Shown here: positions 37,608-47,763 of the stretch, in pieces
Layout: every line of letters starts with the position of its first letter
Position numbering within the stretch: the first letter of the stretch is position 1
Assembly: GCA_030832085.1 (NCBI GenBank)
Contig: JAURJU010000050.1
Location: forward strand, 62,001-126,000
Reading direction: 5' to 3'
DNA length: 64,000 bases
From: Chitinophagales bacterium
GTDB lineage: Bacteria; Bacteroidota; Bacteroidia; Chitinophagales; Chitinophagaceae
Position numbers and translations under genes: made by a program
Notes under the pieces: generated by a model
The model's input: only the letters and a program-made list of their open reading frames with translations
Told to the model about the DNA's origin: nothing
Databases searched by the model: none

Positions 37608-39518
37608 ATGAATCACAACAAGTCTACACCCAAAGAGATTTTATTTGACTATTGGGGGCACCGTCAATTTCGGCCATTACAGGAAGAAATCGTTGATGCA
37701 GTGCTTGAAAGCAAGGACACCCTTGCCATACTGCCCACCGGCGGTGGCAAATCGGTATGCTTTCAGGTGCCGGCCATGGCAATGGATGGTTGTTGTCTTG
37801 TCATTTCGCCCCTGATTGCATTGATGGAAGACCAAGTAAAGCGCCTCGGGGAAATGGGAATTCCTGCATTGGCCATTATGTCTGGCATGGGTTTTCAAGA
37901 TGCAGAGAAAGCGCTGGATGCATGCATGAATGATGAACTGAAATTCCTATATGTATCCCCAGAACGGCTGGAAACAAAAGCCTTTCTGAGCAGACTTGCA
38001 TCCCTCCCCATATCCCTCATTGCAATAGATGAGGCACACTGCATTTCGCAATGGGGATATGATTTTCGTCCATCTTATCTCCATATTGCAGCCATACGCC
38101 AATCGCTTCCAAACGTTCCCTTTATCGCGTTGACAGCCTCTGCAACTGCAAAGGTAAAAGACGATATTGTGCTTCAGTTGAAGATGAAAAGTCCAAAGGT
38201 TTTCATGGGCTCCTTTGCCAGAAAAAATCTTGCATATGCTGCTGAAAACTGCGACGACAAAATCAACAGGATCCTGGTCTTGTTGAAAGAGGTCGAAGGA
38301 TCGGGCATCATCTATTGCAGGACAAGAAGAAGGACCAAAGAAATCAGCGACCTGATCAGTCAACACGGTATCAACAGTGACTTTTACCATGCTGGGCTTG
38401 ATCAGGAAACAAGAAAAGAAAAACAAGCGCGTTGGATCCATGGAAAAACCAGGATCATTGCATGCACCAATGCTTTTGGCATGGGAATTGACAAGCCCGA
38501 TGTAAGGATTGTCATCCATGCGGATGTGCCAGATTGCCTTGAAAACTATTACCAGGAAGCTGGACGTGCAGGAAGGGATGGCAAGCACGCAAACGCCTAC
38601 CTGCTTTACAGGAAATCTGAATTGAATGACATGCAATTGCTTCCCAGCACTAGATTTCCAGAACTGAAGACCATCCGGAAAATTTACCATGCACTGGCCA
38701 ATTACCACCAGGTGCCTACAGGATTGGGGCAGGGACGCTATTTTGATTTTGACATGGAGGATTTCATGGAAAGGTTCAAGCTGAACATGAATGAAGTTGT
38801 CTACAGCCTGCAGGCGCTAAAACAAGAACATGTCATCTCCTACCTCGAACGGGTGTACATGCCCTCGACCGTACAGTTCACTACAGACAAATCATATCTC
38901 AATGATTTTGAAACCGGATACCCAGCACTGGAGCCACTGATCAAAGGCCTGTTGAGGAATTATGCTGGCATTTTTGACATTGCAGTACAGATCAGTGAAA
39001 CAAAACTGTCTTGGTTGTTGAAAAGAGACATGATGACCATCCATGAACAACTGGCCATCCTTCACCGCTCAGGAATTATCCGGTACCAACCCAAAAAAGA
39101 TACCCCACAGATATGTTATCTGCAAGACAGAATTAAGGCAGATGAACTGAACATCGATCATGCATCTTACCTCAAAAGAAAAAAGGAATTTATCCAGCGG
39201 ATTGATAACATGGTCTGTTATGCAACATCCACGGACTGCAGGGCCTCGTTCATTGGCAACTATTTTGGTGATGATGCCATAGAAGCATGTGGAATTTGTG
39301 ATGCGTGCGAGCACAAAAAAAATGTACAGCCGGGCATTGCAGCATTTTCGACAGCATCCCGAAAGATCATCCAATTGCTGAAAGAACAACCAAGCACATT
39401 TGCTGCAATTGTAAAAGAAACGGGAACAGATGAATGCACCGTGAAAGAAGTACTCAAGACAATGCTTGCTGAAGAAAAGGCATTCATGGACAAAACAGGA
39501 CTTTTTTCCATTCGGTAA
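37608..39518 (+). CDS. recQ: RecQ-family ATP-dependent DNA helicase
   Basis: 3'-5' DNA helicase acting in recombinational repair and fork restart. The 636-residue protein has motif 0 (FRPLQEEIV), Walker A LPTGGGKSVCFQ near residue 43, the DEAH box AIDEAHCISQWGYDFRP (Asp141), motif VI QEAGRAGRDG near residue 318, and a RecQ-Ct zinc site with cysteines in CYATSTDCR and ACGICDAC near residues 535-565. There is no clear HRDC domain, so it is a short RecQ; the end is a winged-helix-like region. It is 5 bases downstream of the P-type ATPase gene. Confidence 0.95.
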   Translation: MNHNKSTPKEILFDYWGHRQFRPLQEEIVDAVLESKDTLAILPTGGGKSVCFQVPAMAMDGCCLVISPLIALMEDQVKRLGEMGIPALAIMSGMGFQDAEKALDACMNDELKFLYVSPERLETKAFLSRLASLPISLIAIDEAHCISQWGYDFRPSYLHIAAIRQSLPNVPFIALTASATAKVKDDIVLQLKMKSPKVFMGSFARKNLAYAAENCDDKINRILVLLKEVEGSGIIYCRTRRRTKEISDLISQHGINSDFYHAGLDQETRKEKQARWIHGKTRIIACTNAFGMGIDKPDVRIVIHADVPDCLENYYQEAGRAGRDGKHANAYLLYRKSELNDMQLLPSTRFPELKTIRKIYHALANYHQVPTGLGQGRYFDFDMEDFMERFKLNMNEVVYSLQALKQEHVISYLERVYMPSTVQFTTDKSYLNDFETGYPALEPLIKGLLRNYAGIFDIAVQISETKLSWLLKRDMMTIHEQLAILHRSGIIRYQPKKDTPQICYLQDRIKADELNIDHASYLKRKKEFIQRIDNMVCYATSTDCRASFIGNYFGDDAIEACGICDACEHKKNVQPGIAAFSTASRKIIQLLKEQPSTFAAIVKETGTDECTVKEVLKTMLAEEKAFMDKTGLFSIR

Positions 39519-39707
39519 ATAAAGTCTGGAAAAAATCCAGGCAATTGTTATGCCGTTTGAAATTACCCATGCATGTTCAAGTTCATGTCCTTTGAAGCGC
39601 TGAAAACAATATTTCTTTTTTACATTTTCCCTGTTTAACAAAATTTTATTGGCCTCCAGTTGATTATATCCAACTTTAATATTTTTATTTGTTGAAAACA
39701 TACTCAT

Positions 39708-40412
39708 ATGACATCCCACACTAAACCTAGGATTCTTCTTTGCGAAGACGATCCAAACCTTGGAATTGTCTTGAAAAACTTTCTGGAACTCAATGAGTAT
39801 GAGGTCATACTGGAAAGGGATGGCAGGCTTGGACTTGCCGCGTTTCAGCGTGAGAAATTTGATATTTGTCTGCTGGATGTCATGATGCCCAAGATGGACG
39901 GCTTCATGTTGGCTGAAGAAATCAGGGACACCAATCCAGATATTCCGCTTTTCTTCCTATCAGCCAAATCCATGAAAGAAGATCAAATCAAGGGTTATAA
40001 GCTTGGTGCGGATGACTACATCACCAAACCTTTTGATTCGGAATTGTTGCTTTTCAAGATCAAGGCAATTCTCAAAAGAAATGAAGAACAAAACAGGGAG
40101 CAGGAAAATACAGAATATGACCTGGGGAAATACCACTTCATCCCAAAGCTTCGTGAACTCTCTGCAGGAGGCGCAAAAGTTACGCTATCACCAAAAGAGA
40201 ATGAGCTGTTGAAAATGCTCAGCGAATACAAAAATGACCTGCTTCAGAGGGAGTTGGCCCTGAAAAAAATATGGGGAAATGACAATTATTTCAATGGAAG
40301 AAGCATGGATGTTTACATCGCAAAACTCAGAAAGTACCTGAGGGATGATCCCAATGTTGAAATTGTCAACATCCATGGCAATGGATTCAGGTTGATTGTC
40401 AAGGAAGGTTAG
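39708..40412 (+). CDS. rprY: Response regulator, OmpR/RprY type
   Basis: DNA-binding two-component regulator of 234 residues. The receiver domain has the acidic pair in LLCEDDPNLG, phosphoacceptor Asp57 in CLLDVMMPKMDG, and the conserved lysine in GADDYITKPFDSE. A winged-helix trans_reg_C domain follows, with LSPKENELLKML and NGRSMDVYIAKLRKYLRDDPN. The order of residues and the ending IHGNGFRLI closely resemble RprY of Bacteroides. No kinase gene is adjacent; the orphan kinase at 16338 is a candidate partner. The 189-base gap upstream (39519-39707) is AT-rich with no gene and no exact -7 box. Confidence 0.93.
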   Translation: MTSHTKPRILLCEDDPNLGIVLKNFLELNEYEVILERDGRLGLAAFQREKFDICLLDVMMPKMDGFMLAEEIRDTNPDIPLFFLSAKSMKEDQIKGYKLGADDYITKPFDSELLLFKIKAILKRNEEQNREQENTEYDLGKYHFIPKLRELSAGGAKVTLSPKENELLKMLSEYKNDLLQRELALKKIWGNDNYFNGRSMDVYIAKLRKYLRDDPNVEIVNIHGNGFRLIVKEG

Positions 40413-40476
40413 GCGATCAGATTGATTTTTTTAGGGAGGGTTTCCACCCATCTGATGCTCAACACAAAACATGGCA

Positions 40477-41502
40477 TCAAAACAGCAAATTTTCATTTGA
40501 CCGCTGCGGAGTTCTTCCCAGGTGTTCGTATGCCCGTGCAGTAACTTCCCTTCCGCGCAAGGTCCTTTGAAGAAAACCTTCCTGTATCAAAAAAGGTTCG
40601 TACACATCCTCTATGGTTCCGGACTCCTCACCCACTGCGGTGGCAATGGTCCCCAGTCCAACAGGCCCACCTTTGAACTTGTCAATGATGGTGGTAAGTA
40701 TCCTGTTGTCCATTTCATCCAATCCATGTTCATCTACATTCAATGCTTTCAATGCGTGTTTTGTAATGTCCAAGGTGATTACACCATTGCCGAGCACCTG
40801 CGCAAAATCCCTGACCCGCTTGAGCAAACCATTGGCAATCCTGGGGGTAGCCCTGCTCCTTCGGGAAATCTCTCCTGCTGAATCTGATGTGATCTTTGTG
40901 TTCAAAATGCCCGCTGACCGGATGATGATCCTTTCAAGCACTTCATTGGTATAATACTCCAAGCGGGATTTGATGGCAAACCTTGAGAGCAATGGAGCAG
41001 TCAGCAACCCACTCCTTGTGGTTGCACCAATCAACGTGAAGGGATTCAGGTTGATTTGGATGGTTTTTGCACTGGGACCACTGTCAATCATGATGTCAAT
41101 CTTGTAATCCTCCATTGCAGAATACAGGTACTCTTCAACAACACTTCCCAATCTGTGGATTTCATCAATGAACAATACGTCATTGGTTTCCAGGCTTGTC
41201 AGCAGGCCAGCAAGGTCTGCGGGTTTTTCAATGACAGGACCCGATGTTTCCTTGATGTTCACCCCCATTTCCCTGGCAACAATTCGTGAAAGGGTTGTTT
41301 TACCCAAACCCGGTGGGCCATGAAACAATACATGGTCCAATGCCTCGGACCTCATCTGTGCGGCCTTGATGAAAATCCTAAGGTTTTCAATGATTCCCGG
41401 CTGTCCGGAAAAATCTTCCAGCTGTGAGGGTCGAATGGAGTTTTCAAACGCCGCATCCGGTGAAACGGAAGAATTGCCCAAGGGGTCTAAATGTGGATTC
41501 AT
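40477..41502 (-). CDS. ruvB: Holliday junction branch migration ATPase RuvB
   Basis: AAA+ motor that drives branch migration of Holliday junctions with RuvA. The 341-residue protein has [18 protein letters not shown] near the N-terminus, Walker [17 protein letters not shown] near residue 61, Walker [10 protein letters not shown] near residue 110, sensor 1 LIGATTRSG near residue 157, and a C-terminal winged helix ([17 protein letters not shown], cited in part). ATG 41502 (MNPHLD) is preferred over an upstream in-frame ATG, which adds 13 unusual residues. ruvC lies 9 kb away at 50489; ruvA is not in the window. Confidence 0.97.
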   Translation of the reverse strand: MNPHLDPLGNSSVSPDAAFENSIRPSQLEDFSGQPGIIENLRIFIKAAQMRSEALDHVLFHGPPGLGKTTLSRIVAREMGVNIKETSGPVIEKPADLAGLLTSLETNDVLFIDEIHRLGSVVEEYLYSAMEDYKIDIMIDSGPSAKTIQINLNPFTLIGATTRSGLLTAPLLSRFAIKSRLEYYTNEVLERIIIRSAGILNTKITSDSAGEISRRSRATPRIANGLLKRVRDFAQVLGNGVITLDITKHALKALNVDEHGLDEMDNRILTTIIDKFKGGPVGLGTIATAVGEESGTIEDVYEPFLIQEGFLQRTLRGREVTARAYEHLGRTPQRSNENLLF

Positions 41503-41576
41503 CGAAAGTGAATTTACGCCATTCAAATGGAAGGAAGTCAAAAGATTCCGTTAAGGAAAGCGTTGTATGGCAACGA

Positions 41577-44354
41577 CTACCCCAGTACCACATTGATCAT
41601 TTTATTTTTCACATAAATGATTTTCTTGGGGGCCTTTCCTTCCAGCCATTTGACAACGACCGGGTCCAACAATACCAAGGCTTCAACATCCGCCTGGCTT
41701 GCATCCGCATCAATCATCAGTGTTGTTCTTGTTTTGCCATTGATGGCCAATGGATATTCCCTGGATGTTTCAACCAGGTACTTTTCTTCGACCAAGGGAT
41801 AGCTTGCATCCAGGACCGATCCTGGCTGTCCTGTTGCCGCCCACAGCTCCTCGGCAATATGCGGCGCATATGGTGACAATACCACAAGAAACTTTGTCAG
41901 CAGGTCTTTTGAATGGCAATGCAGTTCTGTGAGGTCGTTCACTCCGATCATGAAACTGCTCACCGCGGTATTGAAGGAAAACCTTGCAGTATCATCCTCC
42001 ACCTTTTTAACCATTTTGTAGAACGCTTTCCAAGCAGCATCAGCAGCAGGAGTATCCACTACCATCAATCCCTTTTCTGTGTCAAAGAACAGGCGCCAGA
42101 ATTTTTTGATGAAACGGTGAACCCCCTCAATGCCCTTGGTATCCCAGGGTTTGTCCTGTTCAACCGGGCCAAGGAACATCTCATACATCCTGAAAGTATC
42201 TGCACCATATCGCTCTACAATGTCGTCGGGATTGACCACATTGAAATAGCGTTTGCTCATTTTTTCCAACCGGCTTCCACACTTGTACACGCCATCTTCG
42301 GTGATAAAAGTTGCATCAGCAAAATCGGGCTTCCATTGCTTGAAGGCTTCCATGTCCAGATCAAGGCCATCCACCATTGTCACATCCACATGCAATTCGT
42401 CGGTGTCATACTGGTCTTTCAATCCTGCGGAAACAAATTGTTTGGTTCCCCTGACCCTATAGACCAACCGTGAGTCACCGCCTATTTTGCCCTGGTTCAC
42501 CAGGCGTTTGAAGGGCTCGTCGAATCCAATATGCCCAAGGTCATACAGTGCCTTGGTCCACATCCGGCTGTACAACAAATGCCCAACAGCGTGTTCCGTT
42601 CCACCAATATAAAGATCAACCTGTCCCCAATAATCACTGGCCTCCCTGCTGCAAAAACTATCGGTATTTTTGGGATCCATGTAACGCAGAAAATACCAAC
42701 TGCTTCCGGCATATCCTGGCATGGTGTTCACCTCTCTGGTACCCCCATCAACAGCAGCCCATTCCGGAAGATTTGCCAAGGGCCCTTGGGCATCCGGCCC
42801 CGGTCTCAGGTCGGTCATGGGAGGGAGAACGACAGGCAATGAGGATTCAGGAAGGGGAACGGCCACATCATCCTTCCACACAATGGGAAAGGGCTCACCC
42901 CAGTAGCGTTGGCGGCTGAAGGCCGCATCACGCATCCTATAATTGGTCTGGCGCTTGCCGATGCCCAGCGCTTCCAACTGATCCAAAGCAACTGCCATTG
43001 CATCTGTCATGAGCAATCCATTGAGGAATCCACTGTTCTCGAGTGTGGCCTCCTTGGTTGGGTTGGCAGCAGTTCCATCATAGTACGACCCGATGATGTT
43101 TGTGATGGGAATATTGAAATGCTTGGCAAATTTAAAATCACGCTCATCACCACAAGGTACCGCCATGATGGCTCCGGTCCCGTAACCGGCCAAAACATAC
43201 TCACTGATCCAAACCGGGATGTTTCTTTCTTCAAAAGGATGTTTGCAGTATGCCCCACTGAATACCCCCGTTATCTTTTTTTCTGCCATTCTCTCCCGCT
43301 CACTCCTGCTGTTCACGTAGTCAAGATAAGCGGCAACACCAGCGGATTGCTGTGGCGATGTGATGTGTTCAACCAATGCATGTTCGGGAGCAATGACCAT
43401 GAAATCAATGCCAAAAAGGGTATCTGGTCGGGTGGTATAGACCTTTAATTTTTTGCCTTCGGCGGATGGATTTTCAGCAACAAGTTCAAAATCAATCTCA
43501 GCACCAAAACTTTTTCCAATCCAATTGGATTGCATTTCTTTCATGCTATCACTGAAATCCACGGTCTGGAGACCCGCAAGAAGGCGCTCTGCATATTCAG
43601 TGATCCTCAAGTACCATTGGCGCAGTTTCTTTTTAACCACGGGGTGCCCTCCACGTTCACTTACACCATTGATAACCTCATCATTGGCAAGCACTGTTCC
43701 CAATGCTTCGCACCAATTGACCTCACCGATTCCGCAAAAGGCTAGGCGGTAATGCATCAGCACTTCCGCCTTTCTATGCGCAGAAAACCCATTCCATTCC
43801 ATTGGTGCAAATGCAAGGTTTTTTTCGCCAGGGCATGGATGGTTCAGGTTTCCTTCCCTTTCAAAAATTTCGACCAATTCGTTCAGCTTTCGGGCCTTCT
43901 GTGCCGTGCGGTCCATCCAGCTGTCGAACAACTGAAGAAAAATCCATTGTGTCCATTTGTAGTATCCTTCGTCAGAAGTACGCACTTCACGTTCCCAATC
44001 ATAACAGAAGCCAATTTTATCCAGTTGTGAGCGGAAAGTGGCAATGTTCTGGTCTGTGGATACTGCCGGAGGAATACCATGTTCTATGGCATATTGCTCT
44101 GCAGGAAGCCCAAATGAATCGTAGCCCATGGGATGCAATACATTGAAACCTTTCAGCCGCTTGTACCGGCTGAAGACATCACTGGCAATGTATCCCAAAG
44201 GATGACCCACATGCAGGCCTGCTCCACTTGGATAGGGAAACATATCAAGCACATAATATTTGGGCTTTGCGCTCTGATTTGACACCCTGTACGCATTGCC
44301 CAACTTCCAATTCTCCTGCCATTTTCTTTCGATGTTCCTGAATGCGTATTCCAT
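41577..44354 (-). CDS. leuS: Leucine--tRNA ligase
   Basis: Class I aminoacyl-tRNA synthetase charging tRNA-Leu, with a CP1 editing domain. The 925-residue protein has the HIGH motif as FPYPSGAGLHVGHPLGYIA near residue 43, a zinc-like and editing insert, the editing-site TRPDTLFGIDFMVIAPEHAL near residue 311 (cited in part), and the KMSKS motif as EKMSKRYFNVVNPDDIV near residue 700. The KMSKR form differs from KMSKS at one position. It is longer than E. coli LeuS (860) because of insertions. It is upstream of ruvB on the same strand and divergent from ftsX. Confidence 0.97.
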   Translation of the reverse strand: MEYAFRNIERKWQENWKLGNAYRVSNQSAKPKYYVLDMFPYPSGAGLHVGHPLGYIASDVFSRYKRLKGFNVLHPMGYDSFGLPAEQYAIEHGIPPAVSTDQNIATFRSQLDKIGFCYDWEREVRTSDEGYYKWTQWIFLQLFDSWMDRTAQKARKLNELVEIFEREGNLNHPCPGEKNLAFAPMEWNGFSAHRKAEVLMHYRLAFCGIGEVNWCEALGTVLANDEVINGVSERGGHPVVKKKLRQWYLRITEYAERLLAGLQTVDFSDSMKEMQSNWIGKSFGAEIDFELVAENPSAEGKKLKVYTTRPDTLFGIDFMVIAPEHALVEHITSPQQSAGVAAYLDYVNSRSERERMAEKKITGVFSGAYCKHPFEERNIPVWISEYVLAGYGTGAIMAVPCGDERDFKFAKHFNIPITNIIGSYYDGTAANPTKEATLENSGFLNGLLMTDAMAVALDQLEALGIGKRQTNYRMRDAAFSRQRYWGEPFPIVWKDDVAVPLPESSLPVVLPPMTDLRPGPDAQGPLANLPEWAAVDGGTREVNTMPGYAGSSWYFLRYMDPKNTDSFCSREASDYWGQVDLYIGGTEHAVGHLLYSRMWTKALYDLGHIGFDEPFKRLVNQGKIGGDSRLVYRVRGTKQFVSAGLKDQYDTDELHVDVTMVDGLDLDMEAFKQWKPDFADATFITEDGVYKCGSRLEKMSKRYFNVVNPDDIVERYGADTFRMYEMFLGPVEQDKPWDTKGIEGVHRFIKKFWRLFFDTEKGLMVVDTPAADAAWKAFYKMVKKVEDDTARFSFNTAVSSFMIGVNDLTELHCHSKDLLTKFLVVLSPYAPHIAEELWAATGQPGSVLDASYPLVEEKYLVETSREYPLAINGKTRTTLMIDADASQADVEALVLLDPVVVKWLEGKAPKKIIYVKNKMINVVLG

Positions 44355-44406
44355 TTCTGTTGCTTTAATCGGGCATGTAAAAAATTAACCTTTCCTGAAG
44401 GAAGCG

Positions 44407-44414
44407 CAAAAATA
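44407..44414 (-). promoter_or_regulatory. -7 box (TATTTTTG) for leuS
   Basis: Exact TAnnTTTG match on the minus strand, 52 bases upstream of the leuS ATG (44354), giving a leader of about 45 bases. It lies back to back with a plus-strand box at 44435-44442, so the 132-base leuS-ftsX gap holds divergent promoters. Confidence 0.5.
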
Positions 44415-44434
44415 CACAAACGCTTTAAAATTGC

Positions 44435-44442
44435 TATTTTTG
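44435..44442 (+). promoter_or_regulatory. -7 box (TATTTTTG) for ftsX
   Basis: Exact TAnnTTTG match on the plus strand, 44 bases upstream of the ftsX ATG at 44487. No strong -33 element was recognised. Confidence 0.5.
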
Positions 44443-44486
44443 ACAGGATTACAACGGCAAATTGAGCAACAAAATCCAAACCGAAC

Positions 44487-45362
44487 ATGACATCACAGAG
44501 CAAGGCATCAATGAAACGCAGCAAACCTTCCTATTTCATGGCGATTTTAGGTGTGGCACTTGTGCTATTCATCCTGGGAATGCTGGGCTGGCTGATCATC
44601 AATGCCAGTAAACTGGAAACCTATTTCAAGGGCAGCGTTCAGGTCAATGCATTTGTACGCGACGGAAGCCCACAGAGGGAAATCGATGTGGTGATCAAAT
44701 CAATTGAGTTGAAGCCATTTGCTAGAAATGTTGAGTTCGTCACCAAGGAGGCTGCAAGGAAAAAGTTCATTGGGGAGGGAAATGAGGATTGGAACAAGGT
44801 GCTTGACTACAATCCCCTCCCAGCAAGTATCGACTTCTACCTCGAACCCGAGTTTGTGAACAAGGACAGTCTAAGAAAAATTACTGCTGAAATAAAAAAG
44901 AACTTCATTATCAGCGAGGTGAAATACCCCGATGCAGTGGTCAGCAACCTCAACAATATCGTAAAAAAAACAGGGTACTTTCTGCTCGCATTGGCAGGGG
45001 TTTTGGCATTGATTGTGATTGTCCTGATCGACAATACCATCAAATTGGCCATGTTCTCCAACCGATTTCTCATCAAGACCATGCAAATGGTCGGGGCGAC
45101 CAGGTGGTTCATATCAAAACCCTTTGACACCAAAGCTGTGTTGAATGGGTTTGCAAGCGCCATCATTGCCATCACTGCACTTGTCGTCATCATTTATGGC
45201 GTGGAAAACTGGTGGCTTCCCGAAATCAAGGCCTTGAGGGACAATGGCATGCTGGCACTGCTTTTCACTGGCCTCATCCTTATTGGAATTAGCATTACCT
45301 TCATCAGCACACACAGGAGTGTGACGAAGTACCTCAAAATGAAACTGGACGACCTATATTGA
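44487..45362 (+). CDS. ftsX: Cell division ABC-transporter-like permease FtsX
   Basis: Permease-like partner of the ATPase FtsE, which controls septal peptidoglycan hydrolases. The 291-residue protein has an N-terminal membrane helix (about 17-38), a large periplasmic loop starting LETYFKGSVQVNAFVRD, and a C-terminal FtsX domain with three further helices (ALAGVLALIVIVLIDNTIKLA, cited in part, then MVGATRWFI, an FtsX-typical motif). ftsE is not adjacent. It heads a plus-strand run with a DUF3098 gene, uppP, an MFS gene and an MBL gene, all tightly spaced. Confidence 0.92.
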   Translation: MTSQSKASMKRSKPSYFMAILGVALVLFILGMLGWLIINASKLETYFKGSVQVNAFVRDGSPQREIDVVIKSIELKPFARNVEFVTKEAARKKFIGEGNEDWNKVLDYNPLPASIDFYLEPEFVNKDSLRKITAEIKKNFIISEVKYPDAVVSNLNNIVKKTGYFLLALAGVLALIVIVLIDNTIKLAMFSNRFLIKTMQMVGATRWFISKPFDTKAVLNGFASAIIAITALVVIIYGVENWWLPEIKALRDNGMLALLFTGLILIGISITFISTHRSVTKYLKMKLDDLY

Positions 45363-45375
45363 TAAAATACAACAC

Positions 45376-45609
45376 ATGGAAACGAAGAACAACATGCTTT
45401 TTGGAAAGGACAACCTCAAATGGATGCTGATTGGACTGGTCATCATTGCCATCGGTCTTGTACTGATGGCTGGTGGAAAAGGAGATAATCCCAACGTATT
45501 TGCAGAGAACGAAGTCTATAGCATGCGGCGCATCACGGTTGCACCATTGTTGATCGTGACGGGACTGCTCATCGAGGTTTATGCCATCATGAGAAAGGGA
45601 AAGAAATAG
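45376..45609 (+). CDS. DUF3098 family small membrane protein
   Basis: Membrane protein of 77 residues with two predicted helices: LKWMLIGLVIIAIGLVLMAGG (about 15-35, cited in full at 20 or fewer residues as KWMLIGLVIIAIGLVLMAGG) and ITVAPLLIVTGLLIEVYAIM (about 53-72). The segment between them, KGDNPNVFAENEVYSMRR, is characteristic of the DUF3098 family in Bacteroidota, which is commonly encoded between ftsX and uppP. Function is unknown; the conserved location suggests a role in envelope growth or division. It lies 13 bases after ftsX and 24 before uppP. Confidence 0.87.
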   Translation: METKNNMLFGKDNLKWMLIGLVIIAIGLVLMAGGKGDNPNVFAENEVYSMRRITVAPLLIVTGLLIEVYAIMRKGKK

Positions 45610-45633
45610 CCTTCCGATTTTTACACACCTCCC

Positions 45634-46428
45634 ATGAATATATTTCAAGCCATTGCATTGGCAGTCATTGAGGGCATCACTGAATTTCTTCCGGTTTCCT
45701 CAACAGGACATATGGTCATTGCATCCGCCTTTTTCAATATTGGAAACGAGCCTTTCACCAAGCTGTTTGAGGTCGTGATTCAGTTTGGGGCAATATTGTC
45801 TGTAGTGGTGCTGTATTGGAAAAAATTCCTTGATTTCAAAAGGGCCACTTTCTACTTTAAACTTTTTGTAGCCATCCTTCCGGCATTGGCTTTCGGAGCT
45901 TTGTTTAAAAAACACATTGAAGCGGTGTTGGAAAAACCCCTCTTTATTTCCATTGTACTCTTTGCCGGCGGGGTTGTCCTGCTTTTTGTTGACAATTGGT
46001 TCAAGAATGGATCAGTCGAAAAAGAAGAGGAAATCAGTTACAGGAAGGCTTTTTTCATTGGAATCTACCAAGTGCTAGCTGTGCTGTTTCCGGGTTTAAG
46101 CAGAAGCGCTGCCACGATCATTGGAGGAATGCAACAAAAGCTCACCAGGTCATTGGCTGCGGACTTCTCCTTCTTTCTTGCAGTTCCCACCATGGCAGCT
46201 GCCACTTTCAAAAGCCTGTATGACATTTGGAAAGACGAGCCAGAACTCCTGAATACTGAAGGGCTCAATTATTTGATGTTTGGGAGTGCCGTTGCTTTTG
46301 TTGTGGCCCTTCTTGCCATCAGGTTTTTTATCCGCTTTCTGCAACAAAATGGGTTCAGGATTTTCGGCTGGTACAGAATTATACTCGGTACTGTCCTGAT
46401 TTTGCTTATCTTGATGGACAAGCTTTAG
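45634..46428 (+). CDS. uppP: Undecaprenyl-diphosphatase UppP (BacA)
   Basis: Integral membrane phosphatase that converts undecaprenyl diphosphate to the monophosphate, recycling the lipid carrier used by MraY and MurG. The 264-residue protein has the conserved [17 protein letters not shown] motif at residues 13-29 and the second active-site motif [14 protein letters not shown] near residue 151, with about eight helices. High UppP activity can give bacitracin resistance in other bacteria. It is in the ftsX-DUF3098-uppP cassette, 3 bases before the MFS gene. Confidence 0.96.
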   Translation: MNIFQAIALAVIEGITEFLPVSSTGHMVIASAFFNIGNEPFTKLFEVVIQFGAILSVVVLYWKKFLDFKRATFYFKLFVAILPALAFGALFKKHIEAVLEKPLFISIVLFAGGVVLLFVDNWFKNGSVEKEEEISYRKAFFIGIYQVLAVLFPGLSRSAATIIGGMQQKLTRSLAADFSFFLAVPTMAAATFKSLYDIWKDEPELLNTEGLNYLMFGSAVAFVVALLAIRFFIRFLQQNGFRIFGWYRIILGTVLILLILMDKL

Positions 46429-46431
46429 CAC

Positions 46432-47763
46432 ATGAATGCAACAAAAAAAAAGATGCAGAATGCCTGGGCAATGTATGACTGGGCAAACAGCACCTACAAT
46501 CTTGTCATCACCTCCACGATTTTTCCAGCCTACTATGTTGCGGTGACCAGCAGTAAAATTCCATCTGAACTTTCCTATGTGAACTTCTTCGGAATAAAAA
46601 TCATCAACACCGCCCTGCAAAACTATGCACTGGCAATCGTTTTTTTTCTGGTTGCATTGATGTCTCCCATCATGTCGTCCATAGCAGACTACAGGGGAAA
46701 CAAAAAGGCTTTCATGCGAACCTTCACCACCATTGGCTCTCTTTCCTGTGTGGCCCTGTTTTTTTTCACACCCGAAAAGATTGAATATGGCATCATCTTT
46801 TTTTCACTGGCTGCCCTTGGATTCTGGAACAGCCTTGTGTTCTACAATTCCTATTTACCGGAAATTGCAACACCTGAAGAACGTGATGGGCTCAGCGCAA
46901 AAGGCTTTGCCATGGGATACATCGGCAGTGTGTTGCTTCAGCTGATTTGTTTTGTCATCATCCTTCAGCCCGGTTGGTTTGGATTGGACAACGGCGATAA
47001 AACACTTGGTCCAAGGATATCATTTTTACTGGTAGGCCTTTGGTGGTTTGGATTCTCACAGATCCCATTTCGCGTTTTACCCTCCAATACTGCCATCAAT
47101 AAAAAACTCAAAAAACACATTCTGGTCAATGGTTTTCACGAACTGCAGCTGGTTTGGAAGCAAGCCAAGCATATACCGGCATTGAAACGTTATCTGCTGG
47201 CTTTTTTCCTGCTCAGTGTAGGTGTTCAAACGGTCATGCTGGTAGCAGCAGGATACAGTAAAAAACAAATCTTCCCCAAAGACGAAGACGAGCCAAAACT
47301 TATCCTTACCATTCTTCTCATCCAGGTAGTGGCCATCTTTGGGGCTATAGCATTGAGTAAACTGTCCAAGAAAATAGGGAACATTCCCACCATGCTCTTC
47401 GGGATTGTGGTATGGGTGGCCATCTGCATATGGGGCTATTTTATCACATCACAAACTGAATTTTACATTTTGGCAGCATGTGTAGGATTGGTGATGGGAG
47501 GAATTCAATCCATGAGCAGAAGCACCTATGCAAAGCTGCTCCCCCCCACATCAGACAATACCTCCTTTTTCAGTTTTTATGATGTCACGGAAAAAATTGC
47601 GCTGACCATTGGATTGTTTCTTTTTGCCTATAATGAGGAACTCACCGGAAGCATGCGGAATTCCATCCTGGTATTGATGGTGTTTTTCATCCTTAGCTTT
47701 TTTGCGCTGCTCTATACCAAGGCTGTTGTTACAAGAGAAAAATATGCAAGTCTATTCCATTGA
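46432..47763 (+). CDS. MFS transporter, UMF1 (Atg22-like) family
   Basis: Twelve-helix permease of 443 residues. The N-terminal QNAWAMYDWANSTYNLVITSTIFP (cited as AMYDWANSTYNLVI) with the WAMYDWANS motif is a hallmark of the UMF1/Atg22-like branch, as are ADYRGNKKAFMRTF in loop 2-3 and NSYLPEIATPEERDGLSAKG near residue 141 (cited in part). Homologues in fungi export amino acids from the vacuole; the bacterial substrate is unknown. It overlaps the following MBL gene by 20 bases. Confidence 0.88.
   Translation: MNATKKKMQNAWAMYDWANSTYNLVITSTIFPAYYVAVTSSKIPSELSYVNFFGIKIINTALQNYALAIVFFLVALMSPIMSSIADYRGNKKAFMRTFTTIGSLSCVALFFFTPEKIEYGIIFFSLAALGFWNSLVFYNSYLPEIATPEERDGLSAKGFAMGYIGSVLLQLICFVIILQPGWFGLDNGDKTLGPRISFLLVGLWWFGFSQIPFRVLPSNTAINKKLKKHILVNGFHELQLVWKQAKHIPALKRYLLAFFLLSVGVQTVMLVAAGYSKKQIFPKDEDEPKLILTILLIQVVAIFGAIALSKLSKKIGNIPTMLFGIVVWVAICIWGYFITSQTEFYILAACVGLVMGGIQSMSRSTYAKLLPPTSDNTSFFSFYDVTEKIALTIGLFLFAYNEELTGSMRNSILVLMVFFILSFFALLYTKAVVTREKYASLFH

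Noticed and set aside
37947-38708. Antisense open frame of about 250 codons within recQ
   Set aside because: It mirrors the conserved recQ frame, has no recognisable motif, and recQ fully explains the stretch.
39519-39707. AT-rich 189-base gap upstream of rprY as a possible small RNA or gene
   Set aside because: No hairpin with T run, no open frame with a credible start and no exact promoter box; probably just the rprY promoter region.
39069-39719. Antisense open frame over the end of recQ and the gap before rprY
   Set aside because: Low-complexity, cysteine- and phenylalanine-rich translation, no motif; overlaps the well-supported zinc domain of recQ.
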